DNA from: Dyella jiangningensis
GTDB taxonomy: Bacteria > Pseudomonadota > Gammaproteobacteria > Xanthomonadales > Rhodanobacteraceae
NCBI RefSeq assembly: GCF_003264855.1
Contig: NZ_NFZS01000004.1
Location: 620,001 to 684,000 of the forward strand
Reading direction: 5' to 3'
DNA: 64,000 bases
Below are positions 1-8,494 of this stretch, in pieces; within the stretch, counting starts at the first letter, position 1, and each line of letters begins with the position of its first letter. Below the pieces are notes generated by a model. It was not told the DNA's origin. It saw nothing but the letters and a program-made list of their open reading frames with translations, and ran no database searches. Made by a program: the position numbers and the translations under genes.

Positions 1-1484
1 CGCAGCACGTCGGCGGCTTCGCGCAAGCGATCCTGCACGTATACGCGCTGCCCGCCATCGCGCGACCAGGCCAGGTCGAGGCGTTCGACAGCGCCTTGCC
101 GCCGCCACTGTTCGATCTCGTCGCGGTGATAGAAATCGCGGGCCTGCTGCCTCTCGCCGAACAGCAACCAGTTGCGCAGATGCCCTCGCGCGATGCGCGA
201 CTTGAGCAGGGCGCGCAAGCCGGCGAGGCCTGTGCCGTTGCCGATCAGGATCAGTGGACGCCCATCTTCCGGCACGTGGAAACCGGCATTGGCGCGTATG
301 CGCAAGGCGATCTCGCCGCCCACTGCCGCGTGTTGCGTGAGCCAACCCGAACCGATGCCCACGGCGCCGTCATCGCGCTGCATGCGCCGCACCAGCAAAT
401 GGAGCGCGCCATCGGAAGGCAGCGATGCGATGGAATATTCGCGATGCGGCAACGGCTGCAGGCCGGCGACGATCGTCCCGGGTGCCTGCCCCGAGATCTC
501 GGCATCCGGCGGCAGGTGGCTGCCCGCCAACCACTCGCGCAGCGTCGCGCGACGATCGTGATGCGCAACAACGGAACCGCCGTCGAGCCCTTCCGCTGCC
601 AGCCACCGGTCCACCTCGGCATCGGCGTGGCGCGGCCCGATCTCCACCAGGTCTCCCGCCTGCCAGGTCATCTGGCTCTGCAGCGGTCGAAGCGCGAGAT
701 GAAAACACGGACCGCCAAGACTCTCCGGGTTGAGCAGGCGCCGCTCGACCAGCTGCCAGCGCTGATAATCGGGCCGCTGCCAGTCCGGCAATTCCGCCAC
801 GCCGGTGAACAGCGCAAGATGGTGTTGCCAATGACGGAGTGCGGCGGCATCACCGTTGTCCACTTCCACGGCGTCGAACATCGGCGTAGCACCACTGCGC
901 TGCAGCCAATGCTGCAATTGCCGCCCGAAGCCACAGAAATCGTCGTAATCGCTGTCGCCCAACGACAGCAACCCATAATGCAACTGCGCGAGCGCCATGG
1001 GCTCGCGCATCCTGTGCGTGACGAAACGTGCCGCACCGTCGGGCGCGTCGCCTTCACCGGTGGTGCTCACCACGAACAACATGTGACGGGCGTGCTGGAG
1101 CATGTCGTCATCCAGCGCACCAAGCTCCAGCAGGCGCGCGCGCTTGCCTGCCTGCCGCAGGCTTTGCATCGTCTGTTGCGCCAGTTGCTCCGCGGTGCCG
1201 GTCTGGCTGGCGAACACCACCAGGGTGTCATCCGGCTGCGGGATGGGCGCATGCGCCTGCGCGCTGCGTGCCGAACGACGCGACCAAGCCACCCGTGCGG
1301 TCAAACCGCTCCATACCAGCAACGCTGCGGTGGCCGCCAACCAGCGTGTGATGCCCGGCGCGTGCCATTCCCACTCGCCTGCCTGCATGCGCAGCAAGCA
1401 GGCCGCCAGGACGGCGAGCAATCCGCACAGCGCGATGTTGCCCCAGCCGAAGCGATCGACCGATGTCGTCGTTGATGCACTCAT
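1..1484 (-). CDS. Membrane-anchored flavodoxin/FAD/NADPH reductase (sulfite reductase flavoprotein-like), 3' end off window
   Basis: The minus-strand frame is open from an ATG at 1484 to the window edge, so the C-terminus is missing. The first 66 or so residues hold two likely membrane segments (about 15-32 and 45-66). A flavodoxin domain follows (FASQTGTAEQ for FMN phosphate, STTGEGDAPDGA), then an FAD module with REYSIAS, then an NADPH-binding GNGTGLAGLRAL and LLFGERQQARDFY. This is the CysJ/P450-reductase fold, but the membrane anchor and position argue against assimilatory sulfite reduction. The ATG overlaps the apbE stop (ATGA), so it is translationally coupled and last in the PepSY operon. 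Inference: it passes NADPH electrons to flavin or ferric chelates at the inner membrane. The domain call is firm; the substrate is not known. Confidence 0.85.
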   Translation of the reverse strand, partial: MSASTTTSVDRFGWGNIALCGLLAVLAACLLRMQAGEWEWHAPGITRWLAATAALLVWSGLTARVAWSRRSARSAQAHAPIPQPDDTLVVFASQTGTAEQLAQQTMQSLRQAGKRARLLELGALDDDMLQHARHMLFVVSTTGEGDAPDGAARFVTHRMREPMALAQLHYGLLSLGDSDYDDFCGFGRQLQHWLQRSGATPMFDAVEVDNGDAAALRHWQHHLALFTGVAELPDWQRPDYQRWQLVERRLLNPESLGGPCFHLALRPLQSQMTWQAGDLVEIGPRHADAEVDRWLAAEGLDGGSVVAHHDRRATLREWLAGSHLPPDAEISGQAPGTIVAGLQPLPHREYSIASLPSDGALHLLVRRMQRDDGAVGIGSGWLTQHAAVGGEIALRIRANAGFHVPEDGRPLILIGNGTGLAGLRALLKSRIARGHLRNWLLFGERQQARDFYHRDEIEQWRRQGAVERLDLAWSRDGGQRVYVQDRLREAADVL

Positions 1485-2470
1485 GACGCCAACGCGGCGG
1501 CGAACGCAGGCGACAGCCGTTCTTCGAGGCCGTTCGCGCCATGCAGGATGAACATCACCGCGAGCCCGCGCTCGCTCGCCCAAGGCAGCCCTTGCTCGGG
1601 ACCGAGCACGGTCATCAACGTGCCGATCGGATCCGCGTGCATGGCGTCACTCGCAAGCACGCTGACCGAAGCCACCTTGTGCGCCACCGGTCGGCCGGTG
1701 CGCGGATCGATGTGATGCGAATAGCGCACGTCGTCTGCGGTGAAGTGGCGACGATAGTCACCGGACGTGGCGATGGCGCGACCGCTCAACGTGAGCACCT
1801 GGCTGAGCTGGTCGGCATGTTCGACCGCGCCCCTCGCGGCGCCCGGACGTTCGACGCCAATGCGCCACGACGATCGATCCGGCTTGGTGCCCTTGCCCTT
1901 GAGCTCACCGCCCACTTCCACCAGCCAGGCGCCCATGCCGAGCCCGTCCAGGTACTGGCCCACCAGGTCGACGCTGTAGCCCTTCGCCACCGACGACAGA
2001 TCGAGATAGATGCCGCCCGGCTGATAGAGGCTGTGGGTGGCTTCATCGAGCCTGAGCTTCCACCAGCCGACGCGCTCGCTGGCCGCGGCCATCGCCTCGG
2101 ATGACGGCGGTTCGTAACGCGATGCGTCGGGACCGAAACCCCACAGGTTCACCAACGGGCCGACCGTCGGGTCATACGCGCCGCCGCTGTCGCGTGCCAC
2201 CGACAGCGCATGCTTCACCACATGGAAGCATTCGGTCGGAAGCACATGCCAGGTGCCGGCGGGCGCGCTGTTGAACCGCGACAGGTCCGACTGCGGCTTG
2301 TACGTGCTCATCTGGCCGTCGACCAGATCGAGCGCGGCCTGGATGCCGTCATGCCACGTCTGCAACGACAGCTCGACCGGAAGCACGGCGCGCACCGACC
2401 ATGTCGTGCCCATGGTCTCGCCTTGCGTGGATTGCACGACGAGATCCATCAACGGCGTGATGCTCCGCAT
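1481..2470 (-). CDS. apbE: FAD:protein FMN transferase (ApbE family)
   Basis: A 329-residue protein with the ApbE hallmarks: DLSSVAKGYSVDLV, VEVGGEL, IATSGDYRRHF, SHHIDPRTGRPV, and DAMHADPIGTLMTVLG near the C-terminus, where Asp/Thr ligate Mg. The family attaches FMN covalently to Thr of target redox proteins, usually in the periplasm. No signal peptide or lipobox is visible from the ATG at 2470, so either export is missing or the start is misplaced; an internal Met at residue 20 (MGTTWSV) begins exactly where the family homology starts. It lies 25 bp after the DUF4198 gene and overlaps the flavoreductase by 4 bp. Inference: it flavinylates a partner in the same iron-reduction pathway. Confidence 0.9.
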   Translation of the reverse strand: MRSITPLMDLVVQSTQGETMGTTWSVRAVLPVELSLQTWHDGIQAALDLVDGQMSTYKPQSDLSRFNSAPAGTWHVLPTECFHVVKHALSVARDSGGAYDPTVGPLVNLWGFGPDASRYEPPSSEAMAAASERVGWWKLRLDEATHSLYQPGGIYLDLSSVAKGYSVDLVGQYLDGLGMGAWLVEVGGELKGKGTKPDRSSWRIGVERPGAARGAVEHADQLSQVLTLSGRAIATSGDYRRHFTADDVRYSHHIDPRTGRPVAHKVASVSVLASDAMHADPIGTLMTVLGPEQGLPWASERGLAVMFILHGANGLEERLSPAFAAALAS

Positions 2471-2495
2471 CGACCGGCGCGAGCCTGCTGTTGCA

Positions 2496-3308
2496 TCACT
2501 GCGGCAGCACTTCCAACGTGGCGGAGTACGACAGGCGGCGCTGCTTGGCGGGCTTGAGGCTGGTCTTGTCGTCCTGCGTGCTCGTGTTGACCCAATACAT
2601 GCCGGCGTGCGGCCAGTTCAGGCTGAACTTGCCGTCCTTGCCGGTGGTGACGTCGATTTCTTCCTGCGCGTTTCGATAGCGCGTTTCGCCGGCAATCGCC
2701 GATACCTTCAGGCCCGCGGCGGGTTTGCCGTCGAGCAGCAACTGGAAGGTGGCCGGCTCGCCCGCGGCCAGATCGGTAAACGCCGTGACCGGCACCAGTT
2801 CCAGGCCCTTGCCACTGGGCTTGAGCGCTGCATCGCTGGGCTTGCCATTGGTGACGAAGGTCTCCACGCGGCTGATCGATTCGGACACTTCGACGTTCTT
2901 CGCACCGGCCGGAATGTCCTTGGCGAAGTTGGCCGGCTCGCCGCGCCAGCGACGCTTCTGCCCGTCCACTTCATAGCTGGCGAACAGGCCGCCGTTGACC
3001 GCGGCGATCTTGTACGTGCCCGGCTGGGTCAGGTGCACGTCGAACACGCTGCGGTACTGGCCGGTGAAGGCGTTTTCCACTTTGGCCGTCTGGCCGTCCG
3101 GCGCGGTGACGATCACACGATCGGTCTGCACCGGCATATGGTCGGCGTAGAACAGGTCGTTGGAGACGGCGGCATCCACCGTCACCCACGGATCGGCACC
3201 GGATACGTTGGTGGCCGAAGGCACCATCCACATCTTGTGCGCCTGCGCGGCCAACGGCAGGGTCATCGCCAGCGCCAGCGCGCTCCACTTCAACGATCGC
3301 TTCATCAT
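2496..3308 (-). CDS. DUF4198 periplasmic protein
   Basis: A 270-residue exported protein. The start is set at the double ATG at 3308/3305, which has GGAG 6 nt upstream; the longer open frame to 3512 has no signal and overlaps the DUF2271 gene. The N-terminus (MMKRSLKWSALALAMTLPLAAQA) is a clear Sec signal peptide, with cleavage predicted before HKMW. The rest fits DUF4198, a beta-rich periplasmic family often found beside TonB receptors and PepSY proteins in metal uptake loci. It starts 16 bp after the DUF2271 stop, so one operon. The mature protein begins HKMWMVPS; a His-Met start could bind metal, but that is speculation. Its biochemical role is not established. Confidence 0.8.
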   Translation of the reverse strand: MMKRSLKWSALALAMTLPLAAQAHKMWMVPSATNVSGADPWVTVDAAVSNDLFYADHMPVQTDRVIVTAPDGQTAKVENAFTGQYRSVFDVHLTQPGTYKIAAVNGGLFASYEVDGQKRRWRGEPANFAKDIPAGAKNVEVSESISRVETFVTNGKPSDAALKPSGKGLELVPVTAFTDLAAGEPATFQLLLDGKPAAGLKVSAIAGETRYRNAQEEIDVTTGKDGKFSLNWPHAGMYWVNTSTQDDKTSLKPAKQRRLSYSATLEVLPQ

Positions 3309-3324
3309 GGAATCTCCGTCGGAA

Positions 3325-3840
3325 TCAGGGTGCGAGGTCGAGCTTGACCGCGCCGAGTTCGCTGCTGCCCTTGGCGTCCAGCTGCTGTGGCGCGCTGGCC
3401 GGCCAGGTGAACGGCACGCGCACGACTTCGCGCCCGCCCACTTCGCGTGCGGCCTCGACGACCAGTTCGTACTTGCCTGCCGGCAGCGCGCCCAGCGGCG
3501 CCCTGCCTTCATGGAAGCTCAGCTTCTGGTCGCCCGCGGGGCGCGTCGCGCCGGAGACGCCATCCACCGGCATCTGCAGGTCGCGGCCACCACGACGCCA
3601 CCATTGGCGAAGCTCGGGCAGCCATTTGGTACCGGCGCCCTCCTTCGATTCCTTCTGCGCGTACCAGACGGCCAGTTGCGCGGCCACGGTGTGATCCTCG
3701 CGCTCGATCCACACGGCCGTATACGGTCGGTGGTATTCCGCCACGTCCAGCTGCGGGATCTGCACGGTGACATTGAGATCGGCCGCCATCGCGGGCGCGG
3801 CGAGCAGCAAGGCGGGCATGGAGAACAGCAGTCGACGCAT
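3325..3840 (-). CDS. DUF2271 periplasmic protein
   Basis: A 171-residue exported protein with a signal peptide (MRRLLFSMPALLLAAPAMAA) and a mature domain with TAVWIEREDHTVAAQLAVWY and DGVSGATRPAGDQKLSF, typical of DUF2271. The family has no settled biochemistry but recurs between PepSY and DUF4198 genes in iron-regulated operons of Xanthomonadales and related bacteria. It sits 12 bp after the PepSY gene and 16 bp before DUF4198. The DGVSGAT stretch resembles the target motif D-x-x-[ST]-G-A-[TS] that ApbE enzymes flavinylate on Thr/Ser, so this may be the substrate of the apbE gene two places downstream. That link is inferred from the motif alone. Confidence 0.8.
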   Translation of the reverse strand: MRRLLFSMPALLLAAPAMAADLNVTVQIPQLDVAEYHRPYTAVWIEREDHTVAAQLAVWYAQKESKEGAGTKWLPELRQWWRRGGRDLQMPVDGVSGATRPAGDQKLSFHEGRAPLGALPAGKYELVVEAAREVGGREVVRVPFTWPASAPQQLDAKGSSELGAVKLDLAP

Positions 3841-3852
3841 GGGTAAGTCCCG

Positions 3853-4494
3853 TCAATGGATGAAGATCAGTGCCAGCACCAACGGCAGCAGCAGACCGAA
3901 GGCCACCAGCGGCCAGGTCGCGCCGCGCTGTGCAGCGTGCATTTTCAAAAGCAGCAATCCGGTGACCGAGAAGATCACGCAGGCGAGCGCGAATACATCG
4001 ATGAACCAGCCCCACGCGGCTCCCGCATGGCGTCCTTTGTGCAGGTCGTTGAGATAGGCGATGACGCCGCGCGTGCTGCGCTCGGCTTCGACCTTGCCGC
4101 TCTCGCGATCGATGCTCAGCCATGCGTCGCCGCCGGGGCGCGGCATCGAGACATAGATTTCGTCGGAGGACCAATCGGCGGCACGCCCCGCGACGTCGAT
4201 ATCGAGCTGCGCGCCGATCCAGTCGGCGACCATCGCCGGCACGGACACGCCCTTGCGTTCGTCGTCGCCGGCGACGGCCTTGAGCAGCGTGGCGGGCAAT
4301 TGCGCAGTGCGGTGCACGGTCTGTGCCTTCGCTTCGATCTGTCCGGCGTGGTTGAGCGTGAAACCCGTGACCGCGAAAAGCAGCATGCCGACCAGGCACA
4401 ACGCCGCGCTGATCCAGTGCCACTGGTGCAGTTGCTTGAGCCAGAACGCCCGGCTCGAACCGACCTTGTTGTGCGACCGCGCCACTGGTTTCAT
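3853..4494 (-). CDS. PepSY-associated transmembrane protein
   Basis: A 213-residue membrane protein, first gene of the operon. One hydrophobic segment lies near residues 29-48 (ISAALCLVGMLLFAVTGFTLNH), a periplasmic PepSY-like domain spans about 55-155, and two segments lie near 162-184 and 193-212. The HQWHW and LNDLHKG motifs with conserved His are typical of PepSY-TM proteins, some of which bind haem and carry electrons across the membrane to ferric siderophores. The gene begins downstream of a divergent promoter region with a Fur-box-like site at 4639-4659. Inference: it is the transmembrane electron carrier fed by the flavoprotein at 1-1484. Confidence 0.85.
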   Translation of the reverse strand: MKPVARSHNKVGSSRAFWLKQLHQWHWISAALCLVGMLLFAVTGFTLNHAGQIEAKAQTVHRTAQLPATLLKAVAGDDERKGVSVPAMVADWIGAQLDIDVAGRAADWSSDEIYVSMPRPGGDAWLSIDRESGKVEAERSTRGVIAYLNDLHKGRHAGAAWGWFIDVFALACVIFSVTGLLLLKMHAAQRGATWPLVAFGLLLPLVLALIFIH

Positions 4495-4638
4495 GCCCGC
4501 CTTATTGCCTCACGTTCGCGCCGATGCATGACGGGCCATGCAACCGAGTCGCGCGCCAGCTGTCTCATTGCGGCGCCAGGGCGCTAAGCTCCTTTCTTCG
4601 GGCAGCCCTTCCCTGACAACCAGCCGGGATTTTGCCAC

Positions 4639-4659
4639 AAATGAGAATCACTCGCAATT
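4639..4659. promoter_or_regulatory. Candidate Fur box in divergent promoter region
   Basis: AAATGAGAATCACTCGCAAT is a near palindrome around a central base, close to Fur boxes of the AATGAGAATnATTCTCATT type. It lies 145 bp upstream of the PepSY start and 62 bp upstream of the response-regulator start, so it could control either or both. Fur binding is an inference from the match and from the iron-related operon; nothing else in the 226-bp gap was recognised. Confidence 0.6.
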
Positions 4660-4720
4660 CAGCCGGCATGCGCATCCGCCCATCTCGCCATCCGGCCGCC
4701 TACCTTATCTGGAACCCGTC

Positions 4721-5410
4721 ATGCGCATTTTGATTGCCGAGGATGATCCTTCCATTGCCGCGGGCGTCAGCGCGTCGCTGCGACAAGGCGGCCACGCGGT
4801 CGACTGCGTGTCCGACGGCACCAAGGCCGATGCGGCGTTGCGCGATACGCCCTACGACCTGCTCATCCTCGACCTCGGCCTGCCCAACCTCGACGGTGCC
4901 GACGTGCTGCAACGCCTGCGCAAGCGCGGCACCGGCCTGCCGGTACTGGTGATCACGGCGCGCGAGGGCCTGCGCGAGCGCGTGCGCGTGCTCGATCTGG
5001 GCGCCGACGATTATCTGGTGAAGCCGTTCGCGCTGGCCGAATTCGAAGCGCGCGTACGTGCCCTGCTGCGGCGTTACACCTCACAGGGCGCGCCGGAGAT
5101 GACGCTTGGCAAGCTGCGCCTGGACCTGCCCGGCCACCGCGCCTGGATCGGCGAAACACCGCTGGAACTCACCGCGCGCGAGTTCGGCCTGCTTGAAGCA
5201 CTGGCCGCCCGCCCCGATCGGGTCACCAGCCGCGCGCAACTGGTCGAGGCGCTGTGCAGCTGGGACGAGGAACTCACCGACAACGGCCTGGATATCGCGA
5301 TCTATCGCCTGCGCCGCAAGCTCGCCGACTCGGGCACGCAGGTCCGCACCATCCGCGGGCTGGGCTATCTGCTCGAGGAAGTGAAGGAAGACAAGGAACA
5401 CAAGGCATGA
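4721..5410 (+). CDS. OmpR/PhoB-type response regulator (TctD/QseB-like)
   Basis: A 229-residue response regulator. The receiver domain shows the acidic pair D8/D9, phospho-acceptor D51 (LLILDLGLPN), T79 and K101 (YLVKPF). A winged-helix output domain fills residues 125-220 and ends with RTIRGLGYLLEE. The start at 4721 is chosen because MRILIAEDD is the canonical domain start; the frame is open further upstream. Its stop overlaps the sensor kinase start (ATGA). Regulators of this subgroup (TctD, QseB, PmrA) control citrate uptake, iron or envelope genes. The shared intergenic region suggests it acts on the divergent PepSY operon, which is inferred from position only. Confidence 0.9.
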   Translation: MRILIAEDDPSIAAGVSASLRQGGHAVDCVSDGTKADAALRDTPYDLLILDLGLPNLDGADVLQRLRKRGTGLPVLVITAREGLRERVRVLDLGADDYLVKPFALAEFEARVRALLRRYTSQGAPEMTLGKLRLDLPGHRAWIGETPLELTAREFGLLEALAARPDRVTSRAQLVEALCSWDEELTDNGLDIAIYRLRRKLADSGTQVRTIRGLGYLLEEVKEDKEHKA

Positions 5411-6858
5411 TCGAGGTGGCGGCCAAGCCGGGGCGTTCCTGGCTGCACGGCCTCATCGAGCCGGCGGGCCGCCCCAGCCTGCGGCGCCATCTGCTTTCTT
5501 CGCTGCTGGTGCCGCTGATGATGCTGCTGGTGGTCGAGAGCCTCGTCACCTACGGCGGCGCGTTGATCTACTCCAACCACGTGCACGATCGCGACCTCGC
5601 CGACGATGCGATGACGCTGGCGCAGATGCTGAGCCAGGAAGACCTGGGCGGAAAGGTCTCGCCGCAGGCGCGCTTCCTGCTCGAATACGCCCCCGAGGGA
5701 CACAACTACTTCAACGTCAGCAGCCTCAATCACGGCTTGCTCGCAGGGGCACCGGAGCTGCGACCCGCATCGCTGAAAGGCGCCGCGCAGGACGGCGAGC
5801 CCGCGCTCTACACCACCATGCTGGGACGCCGCCAGGTGCGCGCGGCGACGGTGCGCATTCCCAACCTGCACGATCCGAGCGACCAGCTCACCGTGACCAT
5901 GGCGGAAACCTTCCGCGACCGCCATCAGCGCGCGCGGGAAATCCTGCTGCTGAGCATTCCCGCGCAGGCGATCCTGATCGCCAGCGTGTTCATTCTCGTG
6001 CTGTATGGCGTGCGCGTAGGCCTGCGTCAGCTCGATCCGCTCACCGCGCGACTCGCTTCGCGCGAGCACGACCTTGCGCCCATCGGCGACGCCGACGTGC
6101 CAGTGGAAATCCTGCCGCTCACGCGCACCATCGACGGCCTGTTCGCGCGCCAGCGCGGCATGCTCTCGCTGCAGGAACGCTTCATCGCCGACGCGGCGCA
6201 CCAGCTGAAGACGCCGCTGGCGGGGCTGCGCGTGCACGTCGAACGGGCGCAGGCCGATCCGAGCAAGGAAACCGTCCACGACGCCCTGCAACACATCCTG
6301 CGGCTCACTCAACGCGCGAGCCGCGCTTCCAGCCAGCTGCTCGCACTTACGCGCGTGCAATCGACCGAATCCGCCGACGCTGCCCCACTGTGCCTGCTCG
6401 ACCTGGCGCAACTCGTGCCCGAAATGCTGAGCGTACGCGTGCACGACGCCATCGCCGCAGGCGTCGACCTGGGCTACGAGGGCCCGTCCGGTCCGGTCTG
6501 GATCGATGGCGACCGCATCTCGCTGCAGGAGATGCTCGACAACCTCATCGACAACAGCCTGCGCTACGCAGGACGCCGCAGCATCCTCACGGTAGGCGTG
6601 TCCGCGATGCCACACGGAGCGAGCCTGAGCGTGGAAGACAACGGCCCCGGCGTTCCTCCGGCCTTCCTGGAACGGCTCGGCGAGCGCTTCTTCCGCGTAC
6701 CCGGCGTCGTCGAAGAAGGCACCGGGCTTGGCCTGGCGATCGTGCAACGCATCGCCGAACGCCATCGCGCACACGTGCGCTACCTCAACGGCAGCAATGG
6801 CGGCCTGCGAGTGGAGATCGTGTTTCCGCCGGCACGCACCTCGAAGTCACTGTCCTGA
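5407..6858 (+). CDS. Sensor histidine kinase (TctE-like)
   Basis: A 483-residue membrane kinase, translationally coupled to its regulator. The N-terminal cytoplasmic part is followed by a hydrophobic segment at about 29-50, a periplasmic sensor region of about 125 residues resembling the 2CSK_N domain of TctE/QseC kinases, a second membrane segment (about 180-200), a HAMP-like linker, and the H-box ADAAHQLKTPLAGL with phospho-acceptor H265. The ATPase domain has N box LIDNSLRYA, G1 VEDNGPGVP and G2 GTGLGLAIV. All catalytic motifs look intact. The ligand is unknown; TctE senses tricarboxylates in other bacteria, but no tricarboxylate transporter genes are present here. Confidence 0.9.
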   Translation: MIEVAAKPGRSWLHGLIEPAGRPSLRRHLLSSLLVPLMMLLVVESLVTYGGALIYSNHVHDRDLADDAMTLAQMLSQEDLGGKVSPQARFLLEYAPEGHNYFNVSSLNHGLLAGAPELRPASLKGAAQDGEPALYTTMLGRRQVRAATVRIPNLHDPSDQLTVTMAETFRDRHQRAREILLLSIPAQAILIASVFILVLYGVRVGLRQLDPLTARLASREHDLAPIGDADVPVEILPLTRTIDGLFARQRGMLSLQERFIADAAHQLKTPLAGLRVHVERAQADPSKETVHDALQHILRLTQRASRASSQLLALTRVQSTESADAAPLCLLDLAQLVPEMLSVRVHDAIAAGVDLGYEGPSGPVWIDGDRISLQEMLDNLIDNSLRYAGRRSILTVGVSAMPHGASLSVEDNGPGVPPAFLERLGERFFRVPGVVEEGTGLGLAIVQRIAERHRAHVRYLNGSNGGLRVEIVFPPARTSKSLS

Positions 6859-6862
6859 TGCA

Positions 6863-8389
6863 TCAGGTGAGGGCCTGCGCACAGGCACCGTCGCGCGCAG
6901 GCTTCGCACCGAATACCAGGAAGCTTGCTGCGCCAAGCATCCACACGCCGATGCCACCGTACAACAACACCCGCTGAAACCCGTGCGACAAGGCCGTGCG
7001 GGCCAGCTCGGGCGCAATGCCCGTAGGCAGCCCGCCAGCGATCGACTCAGCCAGCGCACGCAATGTGATGTCGTCCGGTACAGGCATGCCGCTGGTCGCC
7101 GCGGCGTATCGCAGCCCAGCCGCCACGCCCGACACCAGGATCAACCCCATCAGCGCGATGTTGATGGCCAACGTGATCATGCGCGCACTCATGTCGATGC
7201 CGGAGGCCATGCCAGCCCGTTCGCTCGTCACGACGCCCGTCGTCGTATTGGTGACCGTCGTGTTGGTCATGCCCAGGCCGACGCCCGCGCAAACGCAGCC
7301 GGGCAACATGCTCGGCCAGCCGGGATGTGCGACGCCACTGCCCCACTTCATCAGGAAGAAGCCCGCACCGATGGTGAACAAGCCAGCGGGTATGACCCAG
7401 CCTGGTCGATAGCGAACAGCAAGCCGTTCTGCCAAGGGAGGCACCACCAGCGTCGGCAGCGTATAGGCCAGCAAGGCGCATCCCGCGGCGGCATCGCCAT
7501 AGCCCAGGACGCCATGGAAATACAGCGGCAGATAAATCATGAAGGGCCAGAAGCTGATGTTCATGCCCGCCGATCCCAGCAGCGCTCCCGAGAAGGCACG
7601 AATGCGGAACACCGAGAAATCGAACATCGGATGGGCAACCCGCGTTTCGATCATGACGAACGCCAGCAGGCATAGCGCGCTGACAAAGGCGATGCCCATG
7701 ACGCGTGGATTGCCGTAACCCAGATCTGGCCCCTGCGTAATGAAGTATGCGGTGCCGAACACGGCGAGCGACAACGCAAGCATGCCGGCCACGTCCAGTC
7801 GCCGTGCGTTCGGATCTCGCGACTCACGCGCGCCGCGCCAGCCCAGCATGAGCGTCGCCAGCGCGATTGGACCGTGCGCGAGAAAGACCCACGGCCAGCT
7901 CGCCCACGCGACGATGGCGCCGCCGATGATGGGACCAAAACCCAGCCCGATGCCGAAGATCACGCCCCACGCTGCAAACGCCCTCACGCGTTCCGCGCGC
8001 GCGGGAAACTGCTGGGACAACACGGCCACCTGGCAGATCAGCATCGCCCCACCGGTAGCGCCCTGCAGGAAGCGAGCACCGATCATCACCGCCATGTTCG
8101 GGGCCCACCCGCATACCATCGAGGCCACGCCGAACAGCGCGATGTTGATGAGGAACAGCCGCTTTCTGCCAAACCGGTCGGCCAGTGTTCCCGTTGCCAT
8201 CAGCACGGTGGTGCAAGCGATGGTGTACGCGTTCATGACCCACTGCATGTCCTTGAAGTCGCCACGCAATGCATGCTGCAGGGTGGGCAGGATCGCCGGG
8301 ACACTGGAAATCTCCAGCCCGAACATCAGCGAAGAAAGGCATACGGCCGCCAACGCGAGGCCGTTCTTTGAAACGCGAAGGGAAGTCAT
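6863..8389 (-). CDS. DHA2-family MFS drug exporter (EmrB/QacA type)
   Basis: A 508-residue inner-membrane transporter with about 14 hydrophobic segments. It carries the MFS motif A region GTLADRFGRKRLF after the second segment and motif C-like GFGPIIGGAIV in the fifth, both markers of proton-drug antiporters of the 14-TM DHA2 group. The ATG at 8389 is chosen because GGAG lies 6 nt upstream; an in-frame ATG at 8401 has no ribosome site. The stop lies 4 bp beyond the convergent histidine kinase stop. It is divergent from a LysR regulator, the usual layout for a substrate-induced efflux gene. No membrane-fusion partner gene is adjacent. The substrate cannot be read from sequence. Confidence 0.88.
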   Translation of the reverse strand: MTSLRVSKNGLALAAVCLSSLMFGLEISSVPAILPTLQHALRGDFKDMQWVMNAYTIACTTVLMATGTLADRFGRKRLFLINIALFGVASMVCGWAPNMAVMIGARFLQGATGGAMLICQVAVLSQQFPARAERVRAFAAWGVIFGIGLGFGPIIGGAIVAWASWPWVFLAHGPIALATLMLGWRGARESRDPNARRLDVAGMLALSLAVFGTAYFITQGPDLGYGNPRVMGIAFVSALCLLAFVMIETRVAHPMFDFSVFRIRAFSGALLGSAGMNISFWPFMIYLPLYFHGVLGYGDAAAGCALLAYTLPTLVVPPLAERLAVRYRPGWVIPAGLFTIGAGFFLMKWGSGVAHPGWPSMLPGCVCAGVGLGMTNTTVTNTTTGVVTSERAGMASGIDMSARMITLAINIALMGLILVSGVAAGLRYAAATSGMPVPDDITLRALAESIAGGLPTGIAPELARTALSHGFQRVLLYGGIGVWMLGAASFLVFGAKPARDGACAQALT

Positions 8390-8419
8390 GGGCGGCTCCA
8401 TGCGGGGAGCCGCTACTAT

Positions 8420-8440
8420 ATGGCGCCATGAAAGCGCCAT
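8420..8440. promoter_or_regulatory. Inverted repeat between MFS and LysR genes
   Basis: ATGGCGC and GCGCCAT flank 7 nt in the 105-bp divergent spacer. LysR regulators usually bind such interrupted dyads between themselves and their target, so this is the likely operator. The assignment rests on position and symmetry only. Confidence 0.5.
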
Positions 8441-8494
8441 TGACTCAATATTCTCCCGTGAATGTAGCCTTCACAGCTCCAATGGAGCCTCGTC

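Noticed and set aside
96-1475. A 459-codon plus-strand open frame at the left edge
   Set aside because: It is opposite the flavoprotein reductase, whose FMN, FAD and NADPH motifs are all present in the minus strand.
1-1484. Assimilatory sulfite reductase subunit CysJ
   Set aside because: The two N-terminal membrane segments and the PepSY/ApbE operon context do not fit CysJ, and no cysI or cysH is adjacent.
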